Below are positions 1 to 12,196 of a DNA stretch of 64,000 nt, in pieces; positions within the stretch are counted from its first letter, which is position 1; the number at the start of each line of letters is the position of its first letter. A program made the position numbers and the translations under genes. Origin of the DNA: Apium graveolens (Eukaryota > Streptophyta > Magnoliopsida > Apiales > Apiaceae); contig NC_133650.1 of NCBI RefSeq assembly GCF_009905375.1, positions 299,459,957-299,523,956 on the forward strand. The letters run 5' to 3'. The notes under the pieces are model-generated. The model searched no databases, had not been told where the DNA came from, and saw nothing but the letters and a program-made list of their open reading frames with translations.

Positions 1-2601
1 AGTTAGATAGAGTAGAGAGCCAATCATACCTCTGTAATCAGTAATATCTACTGATTTACCAGTATCCTTGTCCAGTTTTGTTGCAGTGGCCATGGGAGTG
101 GATGCACTTGAACAATCTTGCATTCCAAATTTCTTCAGCAAGTTTCTGGTGTACTTAGTTTGACAAATAAAAGTGCCTTCTTCATTCTGCTTAACTTGAA
201 GGCCCAGAAAATAGCTAAGTTCCCCCATCATACTCATCTGATACCTTGACTGCATCAGTTTGGCAAACTTTTTGTAAATTCTGTCATTTGTAGACCCAAA
301 AATGATATCATCAACATAAATCTGGACCAGAAGTAAGTCCTTTCCATGGTTGAGGTAGAACAGTGTTTTGTCTATTGTTCCTCTGTTAAATCCACTTTCC
401 AGAAGAAACTGAGCTAAAGTCTCATACCATGCTCTAGGAGCTTGCTTAAGTCCATAAAGTGCTTTATCAAGCCTGTAGACATAATCTGGATATTTGGAAT
501 CTACAAAGCCTAGAGGTTGTTCAACATATACTTCTTCCTCCAATTCTCCATTGAGAAAAGCACTTTTCACATCCATTTGAAAGACAGTAAAGTTTTTGTG
601 AGCAGCATAAGCCAAAAATATCCTTATGGCTTCTAACCTAGCAGCTGGTGCAAATGTTTCATCATAATCAATTCCCTCATGTTAAGAATATCCTTTCGCA
701 ACCAGCCTTGCCTTATTCCTTGTAATTATGCCATCACTGTCAGTTTTGTTTCTGAATACCCACTTTGTACCAACAACAGATCTATTATTTGGTCTTGGTA
801 CTAGGGTCCAGACTTTGTTTCTTTCAAATTCATTTAACTTTTCCTGTTCTAGTTCTGACACCTGCATCAGGATTTCCAAATATCAAATTAGGTGTATGTG
901 ATTTAGTCCACTTCCTTGCAGATGGAAGGTTTTCTCTAGAACTGGATGCTCCCCCATGATCCATGCTGTCTTCATTTTCATTTTCTGATGCTCCCCCTGA
1001 AACTATGCTCTCTGAGTTGGATTCTTCAGTATTTAGATTTTCAGAACTTGGCTTATCAGAACTTGACGAATCAGAACTTGAAGAGCCAGATGTATGTTCT
1101 GATGCTTCTTGAGATGTGGTAAGATCTTGAGTATGCTCCCCTGCATAGGTGCATCTTCCTTTGGCGTAGTCACCACAGTTTCAATAACATCAGAGTTTAA
1201 TCCATCAGAGTTTGCAGTATCAGGACTTAGATTGTCAGGATTTTCAGTATCAGAATTTAAGTGTTCATTTTCAAATCTCAGCTGATCATGATTAATAAAA
1301 TCTTCAAGTCCAGTAATCTTCTTATCATCAAAAGAGACATTGATAGATTCTGTGACCACTCTTGTTCTCAAATTATAGACTCTGAAGGCTTTTGTGGAAA
1401 GTGGATATCCAACAAAGATTCCTTCATCAGCTTTTAGATCAAATTTGGATAGCTGTTCAGGATGACTCTTGAGAACAAAACACTTGCATCCAAATACATG
1501 AAAATACTTCAGATTTGGCTTCTCTTTCTTCACCATCTCATATGGTGTTTTTCCATGCTTGTTAATGAGTGTTGCATTTTGAGTAAAACAAGCAGTCTGC
1601 ACAGCTTCAGCCCAGAAATAGGTTGGAAGCTTTGCTTCTTCAAGCATTGTACGTGCAGCTTCAATGAGAGTTTTATTCTTTCTTTCAACAACTCCATTTT
1701 GCTGTGGAGTTCCAGGAGCAGAGAATTCCTGCTTGATTCCATGATTTTTACATAACTCTTCCATTATCAGATTCTTGAACTCAGTGCCATTATCACTCCT
1801 TATTGTCTTCACAGAATCTTTGACCAATTTATCCAGTTGTTTGACATGATCAATCAAGATAGATGCAGTTTCACTTTTTGTGTGCAAGAAATACACCTAT
1901 GTGTATCTGGTGAACTCATCCACTATGACCATAGCATATTTCTTCTTTGCAATAGACATGACATTTACTGGACCAAATAGATCAACATGTAGTAGGTGAT
2001 AAGGCTCAAGAATTGATGATTCAGTCTTGCTCTTGAATGAAGATTTTCTTTGTTTGGCCTTCTGACAAGAATCACAAAGGCCATCAGGAGCAAATACTGA
2101 CTTTGGCAGTCATCTCACAAGATCTTTCTTGACCAACTCATTTATATTGTTAAAATTTAAATGTGAGAGTTTCTTGTGCCAATTCCAGCTTTCTTCAATT
2201 GATGCTCTACTCATCAGACAGATTGCAGAACCATCAGTACTTGTTGAAAGTTTAGCTTCATAAATGTTACCACGCCTGTATCCTTTCAGAACAACTTTGC
2301 CTTTAGATTTGCTCACAACTTCACAGTGTTCTTCAAAGAAATCAACATGATAACCTCTGTCACAGATTTGACTTATACTCAGCAGATTGTGTTTAAGTCC
2401 TGAGACCAGAGCTACTTCTTTAATGATGACATTCTCAAGATTGATATTGCCATATCCCAATGTTTTTCCAATATTGCCATCTCCATAAGAAACACTTGGG
2501 CCAACTTTCTCCACAAAGTCTGATAGCAGGGCTTTATTTGCAGTCATATGTCCTGAACATCCACTGTCCAGAACCAGGATGTTTTTCCTGTTGCCCTGCA
2601 A
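1..2601 (-). pseudogene. Element A pol: protease, integrase and RT fragments
   Basis: Degenerate copia polyprotein. From 2601 downward the frame starts at a TTG and shows the protease motif LDSGCSGHM, then the pre-integrase region ([11 protein letters not shown]). The integrase core between 1896 and 1033 keeps RSDNGTEF and GVVERK. RT motifs follow to the edge, including YVDD encoded near 315. In-frame breaks include a TAA at about 680 and stops near 1897 and 2110. Between the integrase and RT blocks a 101-bp piece present in G and H is missing at 843-846, where both ends of the lost segment carry CCTG. The product would have been cleaved in the virus-like particle to make cDNA and integrate it. 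No active product is expected. Confidence 0.9.
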
Positions 2602-2613
2602 TCACAAAGACCA

Positions 2614-4891
2614 CTAATGATTAGTTTTAAGGACCCAGACTTGCTTGGATACTTTGGCTTTATCAAGTTTATTAACATTTGCAGCGGATTTAGCATCAGA
2701 GTTTATGTTAATATTTTTCTTATCGGAACTTATACTATCAGACTTTGAATCAGAATTTACACTAGAAGGAACAATGGAAACTTTCTTTAAAGAAGGTTTT
2801 ATTTGATAATAATCATAGTACAAACTATGATATTCCTTACAAGTATAAATGGAATGCCATAAACTACCACAATGAAAACAAGGATTTTGTGGCTTATATC
2901 TAACAGACTAACTCTTAACTCCTGACTTTGAAGGTAAGGAGTTTATGTTCTTATTCTTCCTGCAAAAAGAGGCCAGATGGTTAGAACTTCCACAGTTATG
3001 ACACGTTTTCCTAGGAGCTTTAGGAACAGGCTTATAATCATTGCTTTTATTCACACCTTCCTTTCCATTCCTATTTTTCCTAGGTGATTTTACCTTGTTT
3101 ACGTTCTTAACATCTTTCAGCTTATGCTTAAGCTGCTTCTTAGTCATTAAACATATGTTTACTTCAGCTGTCTTTTCCTGTTTAAGTTTGTCAGAAGTTA
3201 ATCCCTCTTTAACTTCTGATTTCTCATTATCAGACTTTACAGTTCCTTTATCACTCTTATCCTCTCCATAACCTAAGCCCTCTTTCCAGTTTTCACTACT
3301 TTGCAAATTTTGAGTTGTTCTGCCAGAGTTAGTCCAAGTCCTGATAATCTCTCTTTCCTATTCTAACTCAGTTTTTAGAGATTCATTCATTTTTAGCACT
3401 TCATCCCTAACATAAAAAGCATCATCTCTATCCTTCTAAGTTTGATGGAACATAACTAACTCTTTTTCTAAGAAGTCATTTCTTTTCTTAAAAGCAAGAT
3501 TTTCAGAAGTTAATCTTTCATATGTTAAAGTTTGATCTCTATAACTAGCAAACATGGTTTTAAGATATCTTCTCAACTCATTAATATCATCAGTATGAAA
3601 AGCATAAGTAGTCTGAGGTACCTTTGATTCAGCAGCTTCAGAACTGCTTTCAGCACTTGCTTTATCAGCATTTGCCATCAAAGCATAATTCTCCTCACTT
3701 TCAGAGTCTGAGGTATCTGTCCAGCTTTTCTTCTTTGTGACAAGAGCCTTGCCTTTGTCACCCTTCACTTTCTTGCAATCAGGAGATATGTGGCCTTTCT
3801 CACCACAGTTATAGCATTTGACATTGGTATAATCTCCTCTGTCAGACTTTCCTCCTCTGCCCTCAGATCTTCTGAAATTCTTCTTATCAGAACTTGTGCT
3901 TTTCCTGGAAAACTTCTTTCCCTTCCTGAACTTCCTATATGCAATCTTTGTGATCCCTTTCACCATAAGAGCACACAGCTTCATCATCTCCTCATCAGCA
4001 TCAGTCTCAGGCAAGCTTTCAGAATCTGAATCATCATCACTTTCAGAACTTGATGACTCAGTATCAGACTTTGTGAAAAGAGCTTTACCCTTGTCTTTCC
4101 TTGAGGTAGCTGCCTTGGGGGATTCTTCTTCAGCCTTAAGAGCAACTGTCCTTGACTTTCCTCCTTTTCTCTTGCTTCTTTATTCCATCTCAAGTTCATG
4201 AGTCTTGAGCATTCCATAAATTTCATCAAGAGTTGTTTCATCAAGATTGTAGTTGTCTCTTATTGTTGTTGCCTTCAAATCCCAGCATTCAAGAAGAGCT
4301 AACAGGAATTTAAGGTTTGAATCTTCAAGATCATACTCCTTATTAACCAGTGACAAATCATTCAAGAGTTCGACAAATCTATCATATAAATCAGTCAATG
4401 ACTCATTAGCCTTTGAGTCAAAGTGTTCATACTCTTGAGTGAGTATTGTCTTCCTGTTCTTTTTAATTGTATCGGTTCCCTGACACCTTGTTTCCAGAGC
4501 ATCCCATATCTCATTTGCAGTCTTGCAGTTAATTACCCTGTTTGACATTACATTATCAATGGCACTATGCAGTAAGTGTTGTACCTTAAGCATCCCTAGC
4601 AATTAATGCGATATCTTCAGCAGTATAATCACTCTTCTCCTTTGGTACAGTCTTTGCTGCTTCACCTGCAACTGCAACAGCGAGCTTGGTTGGTTTGTGA
4701 GGTCCTTCCTTGATTCTATCAAGATATTCTGGATCTGTAGCTTCCAGAAACATGGTCATCCTCACCTTCCATATGGCATATTCAGATGGTCTCAGTATGG
4801 AAACTTTGATGGTCTCATATCGACTTTGAATTTGTGTCTTTGGAGGTTCTTCAGTTTTGGTAGGCTTAGTTGGAGTTTCTGTGTCAGACAT
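2614..4891 (-). pseudogene. Element A gag, frameshifted
   Basis: The start is the ATG at 4891 (MSDTETPTK), the same start as in G and H. The N-terminal part is the copia-type Gag (UBN2-like) domain with WKVRMTMFLEATDPEY. A frameshift near 4590-4605 splits it. The first CCHC knuckle (CYNCGEKGHISPDC) is encoded near 3780-3825 and the second (CHNCGSSNHLASFC) near 2960-3005. A stop interrupts the frame just before the third. A 60-bp in-frame deletion at 3240-3244 removes a Lys-rich stretch kept in G and H. The frame ends in TAG (2614-2616), followed nine bases on by an in-frame TGA (2602-2604). Gag would package RNA into cytoplasmic particles. Confidence 0.88.
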
Positions 4892-4932
4892 GATTGTGTT
4901 TGAATCTTAAACTGTTTGTGCGTTAACAGATA

Positions 4933-4945
4933 GGCTCTGATACCA
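4933..4945 (-). other. Element A primer binding site
   Basis: On the minus strand this reads TGGTATCAGAGCC, two bases inside the LTR end. This is the usual plant Ty1/copia match to the 3' end of initiator methionine tRNA, which primes minus-strand cDNA. Confidence 0.92.
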
Positions 4946-4947
4946 CT

Positions 4948-5543
4948 TGTTAGGTCACACACACACTGTAGAGGGGGTGAATACAGTGTAAAGTACAATC
5001 AAATCGAACTTTAATAACTCAAGTAACAGAAAATAAACTTTATTGAAACAATAAACTCTGTTACAGTATGAAACTGTTACCTCTCAGTGATGAACAAATA
5101 TCACGAGAGCTACTAGGGGTACAATGAATAATCTTCTCGAATATGATAACACTTATAGTGTAAACCCTATGTCTGTGTTAATATACTACACAGTTACAAG
5201 ATAATCGCTAATTGATATGGAATATAATTTTGCTTCCTAAAATATATCAATCAGTTATCTTTTCTTCCAAGTATTCTATATTTCATAGAGTTCCTTCTTC
5301 ATGCATATCTCTTCTTATGTTTATCTCGATCTTCTTTCCTTTAATCAGCTGATGTCCTTATCTGAACGTCCTTCAGTACTTAAGTTCTGATATCCATCTT
5401 CTGATGATTATCTCCTGATAATACAAGTACTGATATCCTTAAGTCCTGACTTCCAGTAAGTACTGATTTATCCTGTTTAAGTAAGATCTGAAAACTAAAC
5501 AAAAATCATATTAGCCATGACATTATCTGAAATATATCTAACA
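4948..5543 (-). repeat. Element A 5' LTR (596 bp)
   Basis: Begins TGTTAGGTCACAC and ends ATATATCTAACA on the plus strand, with 6-bp inverted ends TGTTAG/CTAACA. It aligns along its length with the LTRs of G and H. The TATA region is altered compared with G and H (GTATATTAAC on the minus strand, near 5185-5195). AAACCCTA lies next to it, and short TCAGAACTT-like words crowd the U3 side (about 5390-5480). Confidence 0.93.
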
Positions 5544-7062
5544 ATATACCACAGTTTAGAGTAAAGCTTTTTATGGATTGTGATGAGATCATAATAATGA
5601 GACCTAAAAGATGATAACTCTAAACTTTAATAGTTCCTGGTCGTAGGATTACTAACTGGTAATTAATAATCCGCAAAGATCGGTACATACTATGCTTGCT
5701 TCATTATGAAGGCTGTCTATTCTCATAGACATTTGTGTGGTGACACTAAAGCTAATATGTATGTGCTTATTATAGAATAAGTTCACTGAACATGACTCAC
5801 ACAGATGAACAACTGATAGAGTTCACTCACGTGTCAGTAGTTGTTCACATAGTGATAGTTGTACAAGTATCCTTAGACTTGAGGTCATCGCAGTCATCTT
5901 GTGTACACTGAACTATGTTTTGATTTAGTTCTTAGTCTCAAGAGATAATTATAAGGGCTCTACTAGGTATAGAAATTTGTACACGAAAATAGTGTATGAT
6001 CAATAAAGGATCTACCCCTTCCAGTAAAGGAAGAGAATGTTCAATGCTGATCCACTTATGCTAGTTCAGGAATCTCTGGCCAGAGTGAAAGAAATTAGAA
6101 ATGAGTTTCTAATTTACATTAAATTGAACTAAGCATAGTGAATGGGAAAGCAAATGATTAAATAAGATAGGCTTGACACAAGTTTCATGTCTTGTATTTA
6201 ATCGTGACATTGCAGGGTGGAAGGAATTGATTGTACGGTAACTACTCACTGAATGGGTTCTTGGTATTCTAAGCAGTGGATTCATATTATCCGGATAGTC
6301 GCGATATGCTGAGAAGTATCCCTCACGATGTAGAATAAATATGATTAATTAATCATATTTTATGAATTAGAGAATTTATATAAATAATGATAAAATAGTT
6401 TTATTATTATTTATTTCTACTACCGGCTTAATATTGAACCTTTAGGGTCACACCATAAAAGAGAATGATTTAATGGTGGAGGAATTAATTAATAATGGCT
6501 GGTAATTTTTTATTTATGAAATAAATAATTAATTAGCAAATTTAATAATTGATTAAATGAGATTTAATTAATTATAAATTAATTAAGAAAAGTTCTTAAT
6601 ATTATTAATTAAGAATTTAATTTTGGAAATTAAATCAAGTGAGAGAATTATTTCTAAAGTGTTTAGAAAAAGGATCAATAATTAAAAGGTATTTTAATTA
6701 TTAGTTAATAGGTTAATAAGAATAAAGGGTTAATAATAATAATATTTTATGGAAAAAATTTCAACTGAAAATTTTGCCTATAAATATACTATTATAAACC
6801 CTTATTTTGTCTTAACCTAAAAATTTCAAACCCTAATTCTCTCCACCTCCTTCTCCTCCATTACATCGATTTCTTGGTGGATACCGGTGGAGTGCTTCAC
6901 ACTTGAGGAGCAGCTGCTAGGGACCTCCGCTCGTGGTTCTTGGATCGCTTTTAAAGGTTGGAAACGATCCCTCAATTTAATTTATGATCTGTATGGATAT
7001 TATATGGATTTTATATCATGAAAATTGTTTTACCATGTTTCTGTGATAGATAAAATCCTGCA
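5544..7062 (+). repeat. Element B 5' LTR, left end removed
   Basis: Matches 12352-13871 almost base for base in length (1519 versus 1520). It ends TCCTGCA directly before the PBS. A TATA-like CTATAAATA lies at about 6779-6787, followed by AAACCCTAA at 6828-6836 and a CT-rich leader, the layout of a plant core promoter. The first 142 bp of the LTR should lie beyond element A to the left. Confidence 0.93.
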
Positions 7063-7080
7063 ATGGTATCAGTGCATAGG
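7063..7080 (+). other. Element B primer binding site
   Basis: ATGGTATCAGTGCATAGG follows the LTR end. The first nine bases after the A (TGGTATCAG) fit initiator methionine tRNA and the rest diverges. Confidence 0.8.
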
Positions 7081-7427
7081 TTGTATGCATATAGATCTGT
7101 GATAAAAATTTCAGAATTTTATGTGCTTGTATGAATTAATTATGATTTTTACAAGTTATATCATGGATTAATTATGACTGATTAGAAATTGTTTCTCAGA
7201 ATTATTTTGACTGTAGATCTGGGTTCTACAAGTGTTGTAGATCGTCTGGGTATTTTTTTCATAATTTTATGATGAATGGATTAATTATTATGATTTTTTG
7301 AAGTTGTTTTAATTAAATTCGTAATTAAATATATATATATATATAATCTGTTAGTATATATATATATATGTATAAAGTTGTCACCTTCTGTGGTGTATTT
7401 ATGGTGGCACGAAAAAGAGAAAACGGC
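7081..7427 (+). other. Element B leader, AT-rich part
   Basis: Untranslated leader between the PBS and the CpG-rich block. It contains two AT dinucleotide runs near 7330-7370. No gene is seen. Short open frames starting here are chance openings. Confidence 0.6.
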
Positions 7428-7745
7428 AGCAGTAATAAGTACGGCGGCGACTGTCAGGAACAGAGGGGAGGACCGCGCGTCTCACGTGCGCGCGTGGGGC
7501 TCACGCGCTCGTGTGTCACACGCGGCGCGTGTCAGACACGCGCGGGTCAACGGTCAGAGCTGTGCTGACGTCATGCTGACGTCATCAGATGACGTCATGC
7601 CGACGTCAGCTTAGGGTTTTGGGCGCGTGAGGCGCGTGTGCGCGTGGGGCGCGTGGAAGACAGTGAGACACGCGCCTGACAGCGCGTGTGCGCGTGGTGG
7701 GGCGTGGCTTACCTTCTCAGGGCGCGTGGAGGGTCAGAATGGAGC
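7428..7745 (+). other. CpG-rich block with clustered TGACGTCA sites in the element B leader
   Basis: A sharp jump in GC and CpG content inside AT-rich DNA, made of many GCGCGTG and CACGCG words. Three perfect TGACGTCA palindromes start at 7566, 7577 and 7590, and a CGACGTCA at 7601, so spacings are 11, 13 and 11 bp, close to one helical turn. TGACGTCA is the classic plant bZIP (TGA/CRE-type) site. Open frames across it have no recognisable domain and look spurious. It may be an enhancer-like module or captured foreign sequence. Confidence 0.65.
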
Positions 7746-8940
7746 GTGCTTGGTGCCATTGGATTCGTCTTTTCGAGACGCATCTAATGGTATATTATAT
7801 TGTATTTTCTGAAATTGTTCCGGTCTGTTTATAGCTAACAGAAGTGTTTTAAAGCATGTTTTTAACTGTTTTAACTACTTTTAAATGCCTCATGTGATAC
7901 ATAGAGATGTATAATGCTTAGACTAATATGCTACATGATTTAACATGCCTACCTTTACGTTTTTTCATACTTATATATGTGATATATGCCTATGTTTACC
8001 ATTGGATGATAGATTTAGGTGAACATAATTAACATAAGGCATTTGTTAGACAATCTAGTATAGTGAAATTGTTTCATGACCTTAATATAAATATTATGAA
8101 TACGATCATGAGATTCTTGTGTTTATGAAACACGTAATTGAATATAAATTTTCAATATTGAGAGAAAGGATGATTCTATCAACAACATATTTCTATCTGT
8201 AAGAAAGGGTTATTAAGAGACGCCTGCCCGATCTGGGAATCATCTGATTATCGATTATTGATTTGAAATATTTAATTTAAAAGGAAGAATCTCTTTATAA
8301 TATGATTATGATTGTAACGTAATATAATCCCTCTAAAATTAAATAATATCAAGTAGTAATTGGCCAATGACACAACAGGCTTGTGTCGGTCAAAGCCTTC
8401 CAACATGATAGAAAGTGGTTTTTATTTTTAAATCATTGTCGTTTCCTGCTACAACCGAGGGCTTTGATTTTGAAATAAGAAATACTTGTCTATTACATAG
8501 AGATGTGTACATTGAATTAGAATCTAAAGGTCGTTACGTGCTACAGACGTGGGCCGTTGGAGACTGATTCAATTATACGAAATGTTGGGTCAGACTTGAC
8601 TTAGAATATTGAGTTTGTCATGCTACAGCCGTGACTCAATTATTCAAGAGGCTAAAGTTATATTAGGGAATAACATAAGATGTAATTGACAAGAGTTGTC
8701 TGCCTATTGAACATCACATGACGTTTCGTGCTACAGCCGAGGTTGTGTGATGGAATGTAGGATCCCTATTCCCACTAGCATTATGAATGCTTAATTTTCA
8801 CTTAGGGGTTATATAAATTAGATAAACTAGTGGGAGCCACTTATGAATAAAGACCCGATTCATATAGTATTTTGAAATGAAATTGAATATTTGCTAAGTG
8901 TTGTTATGTGTTTATCATTTACAGATTTACTATATTCGTC
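7746..8940 (+). other. Element B structured leader with hairpin modules
   Basis: No coding sequence is seen. Several perfect inverted repeats can pair: 8369-8375 with 8381-8387, 8390-8397 with 8460-8467, 8608-8614 with 8634-8640, 8666-8672 with 8767-8773, 8712-8718 with 8746-8752, and 8770-8778 with 8827-8835. A word close to GTGCTACAGCCGAG recurs at about 8447, 8539, 8621 and 8729, just before the right arm of a stem in three cases. This suggests a folded RNA leader in front of gag. Confidence 0.6.
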
Positions 8941-9144
8941 ATGTCTTCTGCACTATCACTCCGGAGCATACTAGATGCTCACAAGTTGACTGGTCCTAAT
9001 TTAGCTGTTTGCTTTCACTGTAACAAGGTGGGGCACTGGAAGAGGAACTGCAAGGTTTACCTTGCAGAATTGAAGAAGAAGAAGGGTAGTGAGACTACCG
9101 CTTCTGATTCAGGCATGTTCATGATCGAAGTTAAATGTCACTAG
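8941..9144 (+). pseudogene. Element B gag with the middle deleted
   Basis: The ATG at 8941 opens with MSSALSLRSILDAHKLTGPN, the usual N-terminus of a copia Gag. Within about 22 residues it passes straight to the zinc knuckle CFHCNKVGHWKRNC (9010-9051). The capsid-forming centre of Gag, normally some 200 residues, is absent, and the frame is kept across the join. The frame ends at 9144 and overlaps the pol frame by 10 bases in the -1 frame, which may be a later indel. What remains is a 67-residue knuckle peptide. It could bind RNA but could not build a particle. Confidence 0.82.
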
Positions 9145-12100
9145 GTCAAATTTCTACTTGGGTATTAGATACCGCCTATGGTTCTCATATTTGCAATTCA
9201 TTGCAAGGACTAAAGGGAAGTAGGACTCTTGAAAAAGATGAGGTGATTCTATGTATGGGCAATGGAGCAAGGGTTGCAGCTATATCTGTAGGATCATTTA
9301 GTTTACATATGCCTACGGGCAAGACTATTAATTTGAATAATTGTTATTACGTTCCCTCTATTGTAAGGAATATTGTTTCTATTCCTATGTTGGATTTGGA
9401 TGGTTTTTCATTTATTATTAAGAATAATGAATATTTTATTATTAGAGATAATGTTCTTTGTGGACGTGGTATTTTAAATAATGGTCTGTATGTATGTGAC
9501 GTAGAGCATGATTTACTTCAGATTGAACAAGCTAATAAAAGAAAACGAGATGATGAAAATCTGACCTATTTATGGCACTGTAGGCTAGGTCATATTAGTG
9601 AAAATAGACTGCGGACATTGCATAAGGAAGGGTTACTTGACCCCTTTGATTTTGAATCATATCCTACATGTGAGTCTTGTCTATTGGGTAAAATAACCAA
9701 ATCTCCATTTAGTGGACATGGAGAGAGGGCTGCAGATTTGCTAGGATTGGTACACACAGATGTATGTGGACCAATGTCTACACAAGCCATGGGTGTATTT
9801 TCATACTTCATTACTTTCATAGATGATAAATCTAGATTCGGATATGTGTATTTGATGAAATACAAGTCTGAAGCCTTTGAAAAGTTTAAATAATATAAAC
9901 ATGAAGTGGAAAAACAAACCAAACATAGTATTATAACTCTTCGATCAGATCGAGGTGGTGAATACTTGAATGGAGAGTTTTTAGATTATCTCAAAAAAAT
10001 GGTATAGTCTCCCAGTGGACTCCTCCATATACTCCACAGTTGAATGGGGTATCTGAAAGGAGAAATTGAACTTTGTTAGACATGGTTCGGTCCATGATGA
10101 GCTATGCGCATCTTCCAGTATTCCTATGGGGTTATGCATTGGAAACCTCAGCATATTTACTGAATAAGGTGTCTTCCAAATCTGTTCCTCAAACTCCATA
10201 TGAGATATGGAAAGAAAGGAAACCGAGTCTTAAACACGTTAAGATTTGGGGATGTCCAGCTTATGTCAAGAAAGTTGACCCAGATAAGCTGGAATCTCGA
10301 TCCGTAAAATGTAATTTTGTGGGATATCCTAAAGTAACTTTGGGGTATTACTTTTACACCGATCATCGGGTGTTTGTCTCCAGACATGCTACCTTCTTGG
10401 AAAAGCAGTTTATCCTTGAAGGAAACAGTGGGAGCAAAGTTGAACTTGATGAAGTTCAAGAAGCACAAACTACTACGGATCAAGTCGAAACACTTGTTCA
10501 GACTGAACAACCTTCTGTGGAACAACCCATTCATAGGACAGGGAGAGTGTCTCGCCAACCTGAAAGGTATTATGGCCTTGTAATTGAGAATGATAATGAG
10601 TTAATCATTGACGATGACGACCCTGTGACCTATAATGAGGCTTTTAGTAGTGTTGACTCAGAGAAATGGCATAGTGCCATGAAATCTGAAATGGAATCTA
10701 TGTATACCAACCAAGTATGGACTCTGGTTGAGGCGCCTAAAGGTGTTAAGCCTATTGGGTGCAAGTGGGTATACAAAAGAAAGATTGAAGCAGATGGCCA
10801 GGTGGAGACCTATAAGGCCAGGCTCGTGGCAAAAGGATTCAAACAAAGGCAAGGGATTGACTTTGATGAAACTTTTTCGCCTGTAGCCCTGTTAAAATCA
10901 ATTCGGATTTTGCTTGCGATTGCTGCTTATTACAACTATGAGGTCTGGAAAATGGACGTGAAAACGGCCTTCCTCAATGGGGAACTCGAGGAGGAAGTGT
11001 ATATGACACAGCCAGAGGGTTTTCTTTCCAAGGGAAAAGAACACCTAGTATGTAAGCTGCTGTGAACCATATATGGTCTAAGGCAAGTTTCTCGTAGATG
11101 GAACATCCGTTTTGATGAGACAATCAAAGAGTTTGGTTTTATCAAAAACATAGATGAACCATGTGTCTACAAGAAGGTTAGTGGGAGCGCGGTAACATTT
11201 CTTGTATTGTATGTAGATGACATACTTCTTATAGGAAATGATATACCGATGCTGCAATCAGTCAAAGTATGGCTATCAAAGAACTTCACCATGAAGGACT
11301 TGGGAGAAGCATCCTACATTCTCGGTATGAAGATCTATAGAGATAGATCTAGAAGAATGATAGGTCTTACCCAGGGTACATACATCCAGAAAGTGCTTAA
11401 AAGGTTTAGCATGGAAAACTCCAAAAGAGGTCTCATACCGATGAGCAATGGAGTGTCCCTTTCCGAAAAATGTCTCCTAAGATACCTGAGGAAAGAGAGC
11501 GTATGAGTAAGATTTCTTATGTTTCAGCAATAGGATCTATCATGTACGCGATGTTGTGTACTAGGCCTGATGTTGTTTATTCAATTAGTGTGACGAGCAT
11601 ATATCAGTCCAATCCAGGTGAAGACCACTGTAAAGTAGTGAAGAACATCCTTAAGTACTTGTGAAAGACTAAGGACATTTTTCTTGTTTTTGGTGGTGAA
11701 TCTGAGTTGAAAATAGAGGGTTATACTGACTCTAGTTTTCAATCAGAAAGTGATAGCAAATCCATGTCAGGGTACGTGTTTACTCTGTATGGTGGTGCGA
11801 TTAGTTGGAAGAGTTCCAAACAGTCTACAACGGCTGACTCCACAGCAGAAGCAGAATATATAGCTGCAAGTGAGGCTGCAAAAGAAGCCATTTGGATGAG
11901 GAAATTTGTTTCTGAGTTGGGAGTTGTTCCTAGCGTTGAAGAGCCTGTTGTGTTGTATTGTGATAACAACGCAGCAATAGCACAAGCCAAGGAACCTAGG
12001 TCTCATAAAAATTTCAAACATGTCCTGCGGCACTTTCATCTGATTAGGGAGATTGTTGAAAGAGGAGATGTCAACGTCGAGAGAGTTGACACACATAACA

Positions 12101-12195
12101 ACATAGCAGACCCTTTAACAAAGTCACTTTCTCAAAGTCACTTTGATCGTCATAAAGATAAGATGTGTATTAGATACCAGAGTGATTGGCTTTAG
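9135..12195 (+). pseudogene. Element B pol: PR-IN-RT-RNase H, broken
   Basis: Copia gene order. The protease-like site reads WVLDTAYGSH (D-T-A, not the usual D-S/T-G). Integrase shows HCRLGH with CESCLLGK as zinc ligands, then HTDVCGP, RSDRGGEY and GVSERRN as the acidic triad. RT has [16 protein letters not shown] and LYVDDILL. RNase H at 11707-12195 has [15 protein letters not shown] and LYCDNNAA and ends intact. Breaks are a TAA at 9891-9893, a frameshift in an A-run near 10000, a TGA just before 10073, a TGA at 11063-11065, a frameshift near 11470 and a TGA near 11662. It is a dead copy. Confidence 0.93.
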
Positions 12196-12196
12196 T

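Larger units (their letters stand above)
1..5543 (-). mobile_element. Element A: Sirevirus-type Ty1/copia retrotransposon, 3' part off the window
   Basis: Read on the minus strand this holds the 5' LTR (right end), a PBS, gag and most of pol. The left edge of the window cuts the RT region. It is the same family as G and H, with very similar gag and pol and the same TGTTAG/CTAACA LTR ends. Its right end abuts position 5544, where the 5' LTR of element B resumes 142 bp into that LTR, so A inserted into B. Many stops, frameshifts and two deletions mark it as a dead copy and the most decayed of the three minus-strand family members. The target duplication cannot be tested because the left end is missing. 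Confidence 0.93.

Noticed and set aside
7368..7812. Overlapping open frames of 61-78 codons in the CpG-rich block of B
   Set aside because: GC-rich DNA has few stops; there is no domain, no matching frame and strong CpG repeat bias.
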